From Nocardioides agri (GTDB lineage: Bacteria; Actinomycetota; Actinomycetes; Propionibacteriales; Nocardioidaceae): DNA of 64,000 bases. The stretch's first letter is position 1, and each line of letters begins with the position of its first letter. The stretch lies in the NCBI RefSeq assembly GCF_013778305.1, contig NZ_JACEIC010000001.1, forward strand, positions 1 to 64,000. The letters run 5' to 3'. Of this stretch, positions 17,374 to 25,625 are shown piece by piece. A program made the translations under genes and the position numbers. Under the pieces are notes generated by a model. The model made no database searches. It had not been told where the DNA came from and saw nothing but the letters and a program-made list of their open reading frames with translations.

Positions 17374-17908
17374 TCAGCGCAGGCAGATGGTCTGGACGAC
17401 AACCTGAGAGGTGGGCTCTGCGGTACCGACGCGGACGACGTAGGCGTTCTGCGCTTGGTCGATGAAGGAGGAGGAAGCATCCATGGCGAAACCTCCGGAC
17501 TTCACGTAGCCGCCGACGGCCAGCGTGCCGACAGGGCACGGCGATGCGACCTGCTTGACCTCGCCGTTGTTCACGGTGAACGCGTTGTCGACGTACTCGA
17601 CGGTCGGCGCGAGCTCCTGGACGGTCTCGTCGGTCAGCGCGTCGGGCGTGACGGAGTTGTCGGCGAGCTGCTGCTGGGTGATCGCGTCGGCTGCGATGCG
17701 GTCGGACCGGATCGCGCCCTTCTTTGATCTGCGTGCCTCCGACGCTGCCCTTCTGGATCCGGTTCGCGGGGATCGAGTTCTTCTCGATGCGCTTGCCGTC
17801 GATCCACTTCGCGCCGGCGACGGCGCCGGCCGTGGTGGTGCCGAAGAGCAGCATGACCGCTGCGATGGCGATGACGACGACGTGGGAGGTGCGGAGGTGG
17901 ATGTTCAT
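17374..17908 (-). pseudogene. Frameshifted secreted or membrane-anchored repeat protein
   Basis: The N-terminal part (from ATG 17908) has a basic start and a hydrophobic segment VVVIAIAAVMLLFGTTTAGA, then short repeats of the NSI/GSV type (KRIEKNSIPANRIQKGSVG) common in secreted actinobacterial proteins. Near 17,721-17,726 the frame breaks: TTCTTT on the plus strand reads as five T plus one extra C. The next frame continues the same protein (repeat AIRSDRIAADAI, then a C-terminal domain with two Cys ending QTICLR). The total is one base over a multiple of three. A one-base insertion or a sequencing error explains it. Confidence 0.7.
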
Positions 17909-17960
17909 GGAGGGACGGTACGCCGCGGCACCCCCACTCGCTTGACCCTTTCGGGCGACC

Positions 17961-17969
17961 TGTGGATAA
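17961..17969 (-). other. Perfect DnaA-box sequence
   Basis: TTATCCACA, the DnaA-box consensus, reads on the minus strand upstream of the frameshifted gene. It is a single copy; no second box was found nearby, so it is not an origin by itself. Confidence 0.35.
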
Positions 17970-18037
17970 CCCCTGGACGCGACGGAGCTGCCCCGCCGAG
18001 CGCGAGGCTCGACGGGGCGGGTGCTGGGTGGCGGCGG

Positions 18038-18352
18038 CTAGTAGAGGTGGACCCGACCAACGTGGATGACCGGCGTCTCGCCGTTGGCGACATCGAGACG
18101 GGCGTAGAGCCCGTAGAGCTCCTCGGGGTAGGCGTCGTCGAGCTCGATGACGGCGGTCGTGCGCGCGGTCCGGGTCGTTCCCGGGTCTCCGACCCAGACC
18201 GCCGGGTGCCAGGCGGTGTCGACGTGGATGCCGTCGCGGGAGAGCGCGAGCTCGACCCCCATGTCGAGGGTGACGTTCGCCTTCACGCTGCCCTCGAGCA
18301 GCTCGGTGCTGCCGCGAGGCCGGTGGAGCAGGGGGAGTGGGGCGTCTGTCAT
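18038..18352 (-). CDS. Hypothetical phage protein
   Basis: 104 residues, mostly beta (VKANVTLDMGVELALSRDG, ARLDVANGETPVIHVGRVHLY), with no signal or membrane segment. Start ATG 18352 overlaps the stop of the repeat-protein gene (ATGA), which favours it over the ATG 12 bases earlier. It is probably a structural or tail-tip accessory protein by position; no family recognised. Confidence 0.6.
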   Translation of the reverse strand: MTDAPLPLLHRPRGSTELLEGSVKANVTLDMGVELALSRDGIHVDTAWHPAVWVGDPGTTRTARTTAVIELDDAYPEELYGLYARLDVANGETPVIHVGRVHLY

Positions 18353-19368
18353 GGGCTGCTCCATCGATGTGGGGTGGCGGCACCGCCGTAGCGGTGGAGG
18401 GTGGCCGCTGTGCTCCAGCGGGCGTCGGTCTCGACGCCGTCGGCGATGACCTTGGGGATGGTCGTGTCGAGGATCGCGAGCGAGGCCAGGTCGATAGCGG
18501 TGGCCGTGTCGGTCCGGGCGAGCAGCGCGGACAGCTGGGAGGCGGTGTCGATGCCGTTCGCGGCGTCGGTCGCGGTGAGGACGACGGTGACCGTGGCGGC
18601 GTCGACCGCGGTCGCCGTGTCCGCCCTGGTCGTCGACGCGGTGAGTGAGCTCGCTCCCTCGACACCGGTAGCGGTGTCGGTGCCGGCCTTCGCGGTAGCT
18701 CCGGTGTCGAGGACGGCCATCGCATCGGTGCCGTTGGCCGTATCTGAGCCGCTCACAGCGACTGTGACGGCTCCGGCGTCCGTGCCTGCCGCCGAGTCGC
18801 CGCGCGTCAGCGAGACGGCCACCTGGGCAGCGTCAGCACCTGTCGCGGCGTCGGCCGCGGTCGCCGTGGTGCTGAGCGAGGACGCGTCGGCAGCTGCTGC
18901 GGTGTCCGCGCCGGTGAGAGCGACCGTCAGCGAGGCTGCGATGTCGGTTCCGGTCGCGGCGTCGGTGCCGGTCTTCGCGGTCGCGCCGGTGTCGAGGGTC
19001 GACATGCCGTCGACGGCGGTGGCCGTGTCGGTACCGGTGACCGCGACGGTCAGGGTGCTCGAGGCGTCCGTCGCGGTGCCCGTGTCAGAACCGCTGGCGG
19101 CCGCGACGGGCGAGGACGCATCGGCCGCGGTGGCGGTGTCGGATCCGGTGACCTGGACAACGAGCGCGGACGCATCAGCCGCGGTGGCGGAGTCTGAACC
19201 GGTGACCGCGACGGTCAGCGAGGACGAGGCGTCGGTGGCGGTCGCGGTGTCGGTGCCGGCGACCGGTGTGGGGCCGCCGCCGGCCGCAGCTGGGGCGACT
19301 CGGAACGACGGCCGGTGTCCGCCGCCGGGTCGGGTGCGGGGCACGCCGTAGCGGATCAGGTTGGACAC
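18349..19368 (-). CDS. Repeat-rich phage structural protein
   Basis: 339 residues from GTG 19368 (site gagggag). Residues 38-301 are about fourteen imperfect repeats of 17-22 residues with the core G-[ST]-D-[TS]-A-T-[AG]-x-D-A, alternating with a Val/Thr-rich beta segment (for example SLTVAVTG). Regular D-x5-D spacing plus beta segments suggests a solenoid or fibre. The C-terminal 38 residues differ (TDARWSTAATLHRYGG). By position downstream of the tail genes it may be a tail fibre, appendage or decoration; there is no family match I can name. Confidence 0.75.
   Translation of the reverse strand: MSNLIRYGVPRTRPGGGHRPSFRVAPAAAGGGPTPVAGTDTATATDASSSLTVAVTGSDSATAADASALVVQVTGSDTATAADASSPVAAASGSDTGTATDASSTLTVAVTGTDTATAVDGMSTLDTGATAKTGTDAATGTDIAASLTVALTGADTAAAADASSLSTTATAADAATGADAAQVAVSLTRGDSAAGTDAGAVTVAVSGSDTANGTDAMAVLDTGATAKAGTDTATGVEGASSLTASTTRADTATAVDAATVTVVLTATDAANGIDTASQLSALLARTDTATAIDLASLAILDTTIPKVIADGVETDARWSTAATLHRYGGAATPHRWSSP
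18466..19257 (-). repeat. Fourteen tandem coding repeats of about 54-66 bp
   Basis: The DNA encodes successive units with the shared motif GSDTATxxDA(S). Units differ by substitution and by small insertions, for example two copies carry the extra LDTGATAK. The divergence suggests an old amplification held by selection. Confidence 0.7.
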
Positions 19369-19410
19369 GGCGTCTCCCTCCGCTCGGTGCTGGTCAGATC
19401 AGCGGCGGGG

Positions 19411-19851
19411 TCACTCGCTCCACTTGAAGTACACCTGGAGGGCTTGGCCGGTGCCGTTCTCGACGAGGATGCCGACGCCGGCGTTGGCGGCTGCGTCGAC
19501 ACAGAGGTCGAAGTCATCGAAGGTCCACACGAACCCGGAGCCGACCGCGGCGCCGAGGACGGCTCGGAAGCCGAGGTCCGTGGTCGTCGGCGCGGTGCTG
19601 GAGTAGGTGTTCCTCAGTGCCGCGACCGCCGCTTCGGGGTTCCTGGGGTTCATCGCCACTGCGCCGAGTGATGCGCCGGGGGTGCCGGCGGTCGTGAGGC
19701 GGCAGAGCTTGAGCGCCACCGCGGTCGAGGTGGTGTTGAAGACACCGATCTCGCGGATGCGGGGCAGCACCGCCGCGGAGCCGACGAGGGCGGCGACCGG
19801 GAGTGTGGTCGAGCCCGCGGAGGTCAGTCCGCCGGCAACGAAGTTGGCCAT
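19411..19851 (-). CDS. Phage structural protein, beta-rich
   Basis: 146 residues from ATG 19851, with aggag upstream. It has no membrane span and is beta-rich, with IREIGVFNTTSTAVALKLCR and FVWTFDDFDLCVDAAANAGV. It resembles small phage proteins made of one beta-sandwich found near tail genes. Its ATG overlaps the stop of the upstream gene by one base. Confidence 0.6.
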   Translation of the reverse strand: MANFVAGGLTSAGSTTLPVAALVGSAAVLPRIREIGVFNTTSTAVALKLCRLTTAGTPGASLGAVAMNPRNPEAAVAALRNTYSSTAPTTTDLGFRAVLGAAVGSGFVWTFDDFDLCVDAAANAGVGILVENGTGQALQVYFKWSE

Positions 19852-20525
19852 CAGAATCTCCTGGGTGGCTGGACGAGGATCGGCGGAAGGGCAGGTCCGC
19901 CGCCGCCGGACTTCAGAATTTCGATGGCGCCTGTGGTGAAGGAGGCGCCGGTCGGGGTGGAGAGCCCGACGGACGTGGTGGCGCCAGTCAGGTCGCAGTG
20001 GGCGCCGTACTGGGTGCTGTCGGTGCTCGAGAACTGGTACATGTCCTCGACGGCCGACGCGAGCCACGCGCGCGACGCGCCGCTGCCGCCGGACCAGTCG
20101 CCGACGGCGACGATGCCGAGGTTGCCTGAGGCGCCGGACAGGCTGGCGGACGACCCCGTGGTCGAGGTCGCCGTGTTCGGCGTGGCGGCGAGGCTGTAGC
20201 CGTCCGCGGTGGGGCAAACGTAGAGGGTGCCGTTGTGGATGCTGTTCGACGCGGCGAGGACCGAGCAGGTCACGACGACGCTGGAGCCGGCGCTCGAGGC
20301 GACGGCCGTCCAGATGTAGACCCGGGTATGGCTCGCGGCGTTGGCCGCGAGGCGTTGCGTGAACGTGAGCCCGGTCCCGGACGGCGGGTTGAGGGTGTTC
20401 GCCTGGTCCCAGGTGACAGCCGCGACCACCACGACGTCGCCGACAGCGAGCGTCGGGATCGTCCACGACAGCGTGCGCTGGTCCTGGGTGATCGCGACGT
20501 TGCCGGAGACGACAGTCAGCGCCAT
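19851..20525 (-). CDS. Phage structural protein, beta-sandwich type
   Basis: 224 residues, Ser/Thr/Val-rich with the pattern SWTIPTLAVGDVVVVAA, IWTAVASSAGSSVVV and SFTTGAIEIL seen in phage and secreted beta-sandwich proteins that coat tails or bind surfaces. ATG 20525 has gagga upstream. It is coupled to the next gene by TGATG. Confidence 0.6.
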   Translation of the reverse strand: MALTVVSGNVAITQDQRTLSWTIPTLAVGDVVVVAAVTWDQANTLNPPSGTGLTFTQRLAANAASHTRVYIWTAVASSAGSSVVVTCSVLAASNSIHNGTLYVCPTADGYSLAATPNTATSTTGSSASLSGASGNLGIVAVGDWSGGSGASRAWLASAVEDMYQFSSTDSTQYGAHCDLTGATTSVGLSTPTGASFTTGAIEILKSGGGGPALPPILVQPPRRF

Positions 20526-20535
20526 CTGTCAGTCC

Positions 20536-20895
20536 TCAGAGAGTGGGATCGACGAACGAGAACTGGACCGAGCGCACGTCGCTCGCGTTCGACAGCCCGA
20601 GGTTGCTCAGCGTGCCCTTCTGGGTGACCGTGACGTCGGTCTGCGGGTCGAGCTTGATCCACAGGTTGCCGCGCTTCTTGTCGGGCAGCATGGCCCAGGC
20701 CGGCGAGGTGCCGGTGTTCCTGGTCCAGAGGAAGATGACCGGCCCGTCGCAGCCGGTCGCCTTCGTCGAGACGCCATCCCAGGTGTACCGGCAGTCGATG
20801 AGCACATAGCCGGTCCGGTCGGGCAGCGGGAGCTCGATCGCGAACTCGTTGTACGCCTCGCCGCGCGCGTTGTGGTCGCAGGTGCCGATGGGCAT
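20536..20895 (-). CDS. Hypothetical phage structural protein
   Basis: 119 residues from ATG 20895. It contains two cysteines (GTCDHN, DCRYTWDG), a beta pattern and the end VRSVQFSFVDPTL. The frame is open upstream into the preceding gene, but the ATG just after that gene's stop is the natural start. Probably a minor tail or appendage component by context. Confidence 0.55.
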   Translation of the reverse strand: MPIGTCDHNARGEAYNEFAIELPLPDRTGYVLIDCRYTWDGVSTKATGCDGPVIFLWTRNTGTSPAWAMLPDKKRGNLWIKLDPQTDVTVTQKGTLSNLGLSNASDVRSVQFSFVDPTL

Positions 20896-20909
20896 GTCGC
20901 CGCCAGCCC

Positions 20910-21524
20910 TCAGGCGATCGTGATCGTGACAGTGAGAGCCCAGGCGCCGGAGACCTTCGTGCCGAGCGACTCGACCTTCCGGTTCAGCATGACCGCGTTG
21001 ACCGTGGTGCCGTCCGCGACCGTGGGGGTGCCGATGTCGAGGCACCACTCCTGCCAGGCGAAGTTTGCCTCACCGGTGGCGAAGGTCGACTTGGCGGTCA
21101 CGACCCCGTTGGACTGCTGCGGGTAGGTGGCGTCCATGACCTTGAACTGCCGGTTGGCGGAGCCGGCCGAGGCCTGCAGGTCGGTCTGTCCGACCGCGGC
21201 GGCGGTTGTGGAGTTCCCGACGCCGAGCCGCGCGGACGTGTTGGTCAGGGCCTGGCCGCCGGCGCCGATCAGCAGCGACGTGAGCCGGTTCAGGCCTGCG
21301 GTGGTGAGGAGGTTCCCGGCCGCCTCGGCGACGTCGTACGGGGCGACGTGAGCGGCCAGGAGGTCACCGGACGGGACGAGGACGCCGGTGCGCCGGGCGA
21401 CCCAGTCGACCTGCTCCTGGTCCCACTTCTCGACGAGGGCGTGGGGGCGCCAGGTGAAGCCGTCCTTGCTGGGCAGGTCGGCGAAGACGCTGCCGGCGTC
21501 GTGTGCGATGGAGGTCTCGTGCAT
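20910..21524 (-). CDS. Phage structural protein
   Basis: 204 residues from ATG 21524. The N-terminal GFTWRPHALVEKWDQEQVDW is helical, then comes a Thr/Val-rich beta domain (SARLGVGNSTTAAAVGQTDL, VMLNRKVESLGTKVSGAWAL). It is in the cluster between the lysis genes and the repeat protein. Its role is probably structural; no named family. Confidence 0.6.
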   Translation of the reverse strand: MHETSIAHDAGSVFADLPSKDGFTWRPHALVEKWDQEQVDWVARRTGVLVPSGDLLAAHVAPYDVAEAAGNLLTTAGLNRLTSLLIGAGGQALTNTSARLGVGNSTTAAAVGQTDLQASAGSANRQFKVMDATYPQQSNGVVTAKSTFATGEANFAWQEWCLDIGTPTVADGTTVNAVMLNRKVESLGTKVSGAWALTVTITIA

Positions 21525-21540
21525 GACCGGTTCTCCTAGC

Positions 21541-21681
21541 TCAGAACTCGATGAGGTTGTCGTCGACCGCGCGGAGCGCCCGGCCGAGGAGGATCAGCGC
21601 GACGCCGCCAAGGAAGACGCCCGCGTGGATGAGGTTCTCGGTGACCGAGCCCTGGTCGAAGCGGCGCGGCTTCTTGGCCAT
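21541..21681 (-). CDS. Small membrane protein of the lysis module
   Basis: 46 residues: a basic start MAKKPRRFDQ, one membrane segment LIHAGVFLGGVALILLGRAL, and a short acidic end. Start ATG 21681. It lies just downstream of the holin-like gene and may be a second holin or an antiholin (inference). Confidence 0.6.
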   Translation of the reverse strand: MAKKPRRFDQGSVTENLIHAGVFLGGVALILLGRALRAVDDNLIEF

Positions 21682-21685
21682 CGGA

Positions 21686-21871
21686 CTACTCAGCCCTGGG
21701 CGTGGTGTTGAGGCCCGCGAGGAGGAAGGCTGCAGAGACCTCGCCGCTCCAGAGCGTGACCTCGAGCTGGCCGATCCAGCCCTTGGCGAAGCAGTAGGCG
21801 ACCAGGGGTGCGCCGACGACGTTGGCGATGTAGATGGCGGCGCGGACTCGGCGCGGCGGGTTGAGGTTCAC
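21686..21871 (-). CDS. Holin-like protein
   Basis: 61 residues from GTG 21871 with aggaga upstream. A basic N-terminus MNLNPPRRVR is followed by two membrane-prone segments, AAIYIANVVGAPLVAYCFA and VSAAFLLAGL, with a short polar turn. Size, topology and position next to the endolysin gene (4-bp overlap) fit an actinophage holin that opens the membrane at lysis. Confidence 0.65.
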   Translation of the reverse strand: MNLNPPRRVRAAIYIANVVGAPLVAYCFAKGWIGQLEVTLWSGEVSAAFLLAGLNTTPRAE

Positions 21872-22992
21872 GGCTTCTCCTGGTTGCGGTGGATGGCATC
21901 GACGTCCACGGCCCGGAAGTCGGCGCACTCCGATGCCAGGACGACGTGCGGCTTGAGGGCGAGGCCGGCCGCGAGGATCTCCGACGACTTGGCCGCGCCG
22001 GCGGAGACCGACATGGCGTTGATGACGAGGATGCGGACGACGACGCCGGTCTTCTTGTGGCGCATCCTGGCGAGCACGGCTTTGTGGTCGCCGCCCACAT
22101 CGACCGCGACAGTGGAGAGCACCTCCCAGCCCAGCCGGGGGACCGTCATCCACAGCACGCCATCGCCGACGACCCGGCGACCCGTGAGGCGCGCTGCAAG
22201 GGGGCCGCTGACGTTCATGTCGCCGCCCTTGAAACGGGCCGGGACCTTGGCGAGCTTCGTCATGAAGGCCGACCGTGCCTTCGGCGCTCGAGGCGGTGGG
22301 GCGTGGCCCGCAGCGACTGGGAACGACAGGCGCTTGCGAGGTGGCGTGGTCACGACGCGCGCGCGGAGGATGGATCGCCGACGGATCCCGCCGCCCTCAC
22401 TGGTCGCGTTCGAGCCGACGACGACAGTCGGGTCGAGGAGGTCGCCGAACGACTTGCGCACGCCGAGTGCCGACCCGGACTCGGCGGAACCGAGGTCGCC
22501 GGGCTGGAACCAGTGGTAGGCGGCCTGCTGACGCCGAGCCCACTCGATGCCCTCTCGCCAGGTGCGCCCAGAGAGCGGCCTGGGGCCGTCGTCAGGACCA
22601 CCCCGGCCCTCGCGTCCGAGGCCGTTGAAGCCAGCGTCGACAGCGTCGATCTGGTACCGCGCAGGGCCGTTGTGGGGGCAGTCACGCAGCACGCCGTGCG
22701 TGTGTCGGTTGCTCGCGAAGGCTCCGGTTGTTCGAGCCCAAGTGGCGTCGGCGCCCATCTGCCGCGCGACCTCGACAGCCTCGCGCTGGGTCTGGCCGAT
22801 GTCGAACGCGCCGCCCTTGGAGTGGACGCCAGCGCTGGCGGGGGCGTTGCCGATCAGCTGGAAGATGTCGATGTTGAACTGGATGACGCCGCGCCGAAGC
22901 AATTCGGCCTCGTAGACGGGGAGCCATTGCACGAGGCACGGGCAGGCCGGGCGGCCGCGGAGCGTCACGGCGTAGGACGGCAGGGTGCTCAT
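21868..22992 (-). CDS. Endolysin: M15-type peptidase fused to a permuted nuclease/phosphatase-like domain
   Basis: 374 residues from ATG 22992. Residues 1 to about 130 carry the zinc peptidase pattern H57SKGGAFD64 with H97/H99 (NRHTHGVL), like M15 D-Ala peptidases that cut peptidoglycan. Residues about 170-374 show motifs of the endonuclease/exonuclease/phosphatase (EEP) fold: H230 (AAGHAPPPR), D258/N260 (GGDMNV), D302-H303 (GDHKAVLA), then N325 (RILVINAMS) and E355 (VVLASEC). In known EEP proteins N and E come first, so the domain looks circularly permuted. Its substrate is unknown. The gene overlaps the holin gene by 4 bp and the upstream gene by TGATG. Confidence 0.75.
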   Translation of the reverse strand: MSTLPSYAVTLRGRPACPCLVQWLPVYEAELLRRGVIQFNIDIFQLIGNAPASAGVHSKGGAFDIGQTQREAVEVARQMGADATWARTTGAFASNRHTHGVLRDCPHNGPARYQIDAVDAGFNGLGREGRGGPDDGPRPLSGRTWREGIEWARRQQAAYHWFQPGDLGSAESGSALGVRKSFGDLLDPTVVVGSNATSEGGGIRRRSILRARVVTTPPRKRLSFPVAAGHAPPPRAPKARSAFMTKLAKVPARFKGGDMNVSGPLAARLTGRRVVGDGVLWMTVPRLGWEVLSTVAVDVGGDHKAVLARMRHKKTGVVVRILVINAMSVSAGAAKSSEILAAGLALKPHVVLASECADFRAVDVDAIHRNQEKP

Positions 22993-23390
22993 CAGCACTG
23001 GCTCCAGACGCCGTGCTCGATGTAGCCGTGGAACGGCTCGCTGGTCTCGGGACCGCCTGTGATGAGGATGCTGTTGCTGCTGCCGTCCCCGGGGCGCACG
23101 CTGATCGTGCCGTCGTCGTGCTCGCGGACGGTGTGGATGCTGAGCATTCCGTAGCGGCCGGTCGGATCGATGACGCCCCAGACGCCGCCGGTCAGGTTGC
23201 CGGCGAAGCGCGGGTCGTCGGCGTCGCCCCACCAGCGTCGGTCCTGGGTGTTGTCGCGGACGTTGAGCGGCCGTGGGTAGTCGGGGTGCTTGTCGCGCAC
23301 GGTGACGCGCCAGTAGTCGCCCGGCTGGAGGTCGTCGTACTCGATGGGGAACGAGCCGATCGGGGCGTCGGGAAGTCGTCGTCCCTGCAT
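22992..23390 (-). CDS. Hypothetical phage protein beside endolysin
   Basis: 132 residues from ATG 23390, with aaggagg upstream. Features are DLQPGDYWRVTVRDKHPDYP, GGVWGVIDPTGRYGMLSIHTV and the end FHGYIEHGVWSQC, suggesting a small beta-domain. The stop overlaps the endolysin start, so it is made with the lysis genes. No function is assigned. Confidence 0.65.
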   Translation of the reverse strand: MQGRRLPDAPIGSFPIEYDDLQPGDYWRVTVRDKHPDYPRPLNVRDNTQDRRWWGDADDPRFAGNLTGGVWGVIDPTGRYGMLSIHTVREHDDGTISVRPGDGSSNSILITGGPETSEPFHGYIEHGVWSQC

Positions 23391-23455
23391 GGGTGCCTCC
23401 TTCGGGCAGGCGGAGATGGCGTCGAGCAGCTGCGCGACGCGGACGCGGAGACGGG

Positions 23456-23830
23456 TCAGGGCTCGTCGGGGAACGCGAGCCGCAGGGCGTTCTTCGCGGT
23501 GTCGAGCTCGGCGCGGCAACCGGCGAGTTCCCGCTCGAGGTCCGTCACCCGGGCCTTCAACCCGGCGACGTCGCCCTCGAGCTCGTGGATCTCCCGGTCC
23601 TGCCGGTCGATGGTGTCGGTGTAGTAGGTCTTCGCCCGCTCGAACGCCTCAGCCTCGATCACCGCGCGGCTCGTGGTGTCGGTGTTCTTCACCGACGCGT
23701 TCGCGGCTGCACGCTGCGAGGCGAACGCCGCCAGCGCAGCGACGACCGCGACAACGACCGACGCGATGCTGGTGAGCAGCGGCGCGTCGATCGCGTAGGC
23801 CGCGAGCTGCTCGGCGGCGTAGACAGGCAT
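23456..23830 (-). CDS. Membrane-anchored coiled-coil protein
   Basis: 124 residues. An N-terminal membrane segment (TSIASVVVAVVAALAAFA) is followed by a long heptad-rich coiled coil (EIHELEGDVAGLKARV and onward). This layout is like the DUF2746-type proteins in actinophage lysis cassettes and may act in holin control or spanin-like functions; that is inference. ATG 23830 overlaps the upstream stop by one base. Confidence 0.6.
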   Translation of the reverse strand: MPVYAAEQLAAYAIDAPLLTSIASVVVAVVAALAAFASQRAAANASVKNTDTTSRAVIEAEAFERAKTYYTDTIDRQDREIHELEGDVAGLKARVTDLERELAGCRAELDTAKNALRLAFPDEP

Positions 23831-24243
23831 CAGTCGGCTCCGGGGTTCACCAGGCCGGAGATGGCCCACCACAGGAAGGCGACTAGCCCCCACGCCAGCA
23901 CGCCGGAGATCCCCTGGTGGGGCGCGCCCATGATGATCCCCACGGCGTAGAAGGCGGCCCACCCGGCGGAGAGCCCGGTCATGGTCGTGTAGCCCCACGT
24001 CTCGGACGCTGGCGGCCAACGGGAGGAGAGGATCGCCAGGAGCCCGACCAGAATCCACACGCCGCCCCACGCGGGCAGCGGCATCCAGCTGATTGCGAGC
24101 TGTAGTGATGCCTCCCGGGACGGGGTCGCCTCCGAGAAGATGTACGACAGGCCGATGCACACGTAGACCGCGCCCGCCACCGCGAGCACCAGCGAGTGCC
24201 GTTGCCACGGCCGCAGGGTGAGCAGGTGTCGGTAGGGGTTCAC
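23830..24243 (-). CDS. Four-helix membrane protein
   Basis: 137 residues from GTG 24243, chosen because ggagg lies 6 bp upstream (a GTG at 24255 has none). Four membrane segments are visible, near VLAVAGAVYVCIGLSYIF, GGVWILVGLLAIL, SAGWAAFYAVGIIM and VLAWGLVAFLWWAI. It may be part of the lysis module, as a large holin or a holin regulator, or a superinfection factor. Confidence 0.65.
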   Translation of the reverse strand: MNPYRHLLTLRPWQRHSLVLAVAGAVYVCIGLSYIFSEATPSREASLQLAISWMPLPAWGGVWILVGLLAILSSRWPPASETWGYTTMTGLSAGWAAFYAVGIIMGAPHQGISGVLAWGLVAFLWWAISGLVNPGAD

Positions 24244-24261
24244 GGTGCCTCCCACATCGGG

Positions 24262-24597
24262 CTAGTCGGTCCCGGACAGGTCGTTGACTGTGAGCCGAAT
24301 GAGCGTGTTCATCTGTCGGGTCAGCGCCCGAACTTGGGCGATGACCTGCGCGTTGGTCGGCGATGTGAGCGCGAGGAAGGCCCGGTTCCCGGTCAATGCC
24401 GCGTGGACCTGGTCCGCCAACGTCGCGCGGTTCGCTTCAGCTTCGGCCTTCGCGGCGCGCTCGTCGGCTGCCGCGTTGTCCTCCGCGGTGTACGGCGCCG
24501 TTGCGTAGGGGGTCTCGGTGAAGTCGTAGTGCAGCCGCGTCTCGTCGTCGGTCCAGTAGCGCCGGTCGCCGGCCGGCCAGGCGTCCTCGGGGATCAC
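24262..24597 (-). CDS. Tail-associated hypothetical protein
   Basis: 111 residues from GTG 24597. An N-terminal acidic part is followed by a helix with NRAFLALTSPTNAQVIAQVR and ALTRQMNTLIRL, a pattern I know from actinophage proteins encoded just after minor tail genes. The 4-bp overlap with the upstream minor tail gene supports a tail-module role. Confidence 0.65.
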   Translation of the reverse strand: MIPEDAWPAGDRRYWTDDETRLHYDFTETPYATAPYTAEDNAAADERAAKAEAEANRATLADQVHAALTGNRAFLALTSPTNAQVIAQVRALTRQMNTLIRLTVNDLSGTD

Positions 24598-25625
24598 GAG
24601 GCCTCCTCCACCGTCAGGACGCCCTCGAGGCTGCGGTCTGCGAAGCCCATCGGCGTGATGGTGATCTGGTCAGACCCGTCGGTGTACCTCGAGCCGCCGA
24701 TCACGATGTCGGTGTACGCGGGCATCTGGTTCGCTCGCGAAGTGTCGATGGTGCCCGCTAGGCGCACCAGCTGCAGGGACCGAACCTGCACGAACGGCGC
24801 GCGGGTCCCGCCCAAGTTCGTGAGCTGGGTGGATGACAGCTCGAGGCCCTCAGCCCAGCCCATGCGGGCACCAGCGAGCAGGAACATGCCGGTGAGCACC
24901 GAGTCGGCGCGGGCCGGAGTGATGACTCCCATCGGGGTCAGGTCGACCCACTTGGTCTTGCGCCCGAATGCGTTGGCCGCAGCCGCCGACCCGATCGTCC
25001 TGGTGCTGTAGGTCGAGGCGCCGGACAGGTAGGTCCCGACGAGGTGGGTGGCGAACTCGTCATCCGCCGGGGTGAGCCCGCGGCCGGCGACGACATGGGG
25101 CACCACCCACAGTGGTGTCGTCGGATCCGCTTGCATGACGATCAGTGCGTTCGGCGTGACCGACCAGCGCAGGCCGTTCTCGTTCGCGTAGTTGTCGAGC
25201 AAGTACGCGAGCTTCATCTTCGGGTCCGGGCTCGTGCCGCCCCAGGTGGCTGCGGAGACCGAGCCGCCCCAGCTGATCTCGCCGCGGGCGCCTGCGCCGG
25301 CGATGGCGGCGTCGGGAACGGTGGTTGGCACGTTGGACGAGTCCATCGCCAACGCCGTCTCCGCCTGGTGCCACAGGCCGATCGCCTCGTACTCTCCGGT
25401 CGACCCCGGTTCCAAGAGCGTGCCGATCCAGACGCAGAGGCCCGCTTCGTAGATCTGCACGAGCTGGTTGCCGCGCAGCAGCGGGTGCCGGAAGTCGGGG
25501 TCCATGGTCCACGACGCGGCCTCGGAGCCGTGCTTGCCGTACTCGATGGTGACAGGGCCGTAGGAGGCGGAGGGGGCGAGGATGGACAGCCAGACGCCGC
25601 CGATCTTGACGCTAAGACTCCGCAT
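24594..25625 (-). CDS. Minor tail protein
   Basis: 343 residues from ATG 25625, overlapping the upstream gene by 14 bp. A beta-rich N-terminus (SVKIGGVWLSILAPSA, LVQIYEAGLCVWIGTLLEPG) resembles distal-tail and baseplate hub proteins of siphoviruses. Order after the tape measure and a first minor tail gene fits a tail-tip component. Confidence 0.75.
   Translation of the reverse strand: MRSLSVKIGGVWLSILAPSASYGPVTIEYGKHGSEAASWTMDPDFRHPLLRGNQLVQIYEAGLCVWIGTLLEPGSTGEYEAIGLWHQAETALAMDSSNVPTTVPDAAIAGAGARGEISWGGSVSAATWGGTSPDPKMKLAYLLDNYANENGLRWSVTPNALIVMQADPTTPLWVVPHVVAGRGLTPADDEFATHLVGTYLSGASTYSTRTIGSAAAANAFGRKTKWVDLTPMGVITPARADSVLTGMFLLAGARMGWAEGLELSSTQLTNLGGTRAPFVQVRSLQLVRLAGTIDTSRANQMPAYTDIVIGGSRYTDGSDQITITPMGFADRSLEGVLTVEEAS

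Noticed and set aside
17942..17969. Rightward promoter TTGACC-N17-GATAAC
   Set aside because: The boxes fit, but no rightward gene lies downstream; the match overlaps the DnaA-box-like sequence and may be chance.
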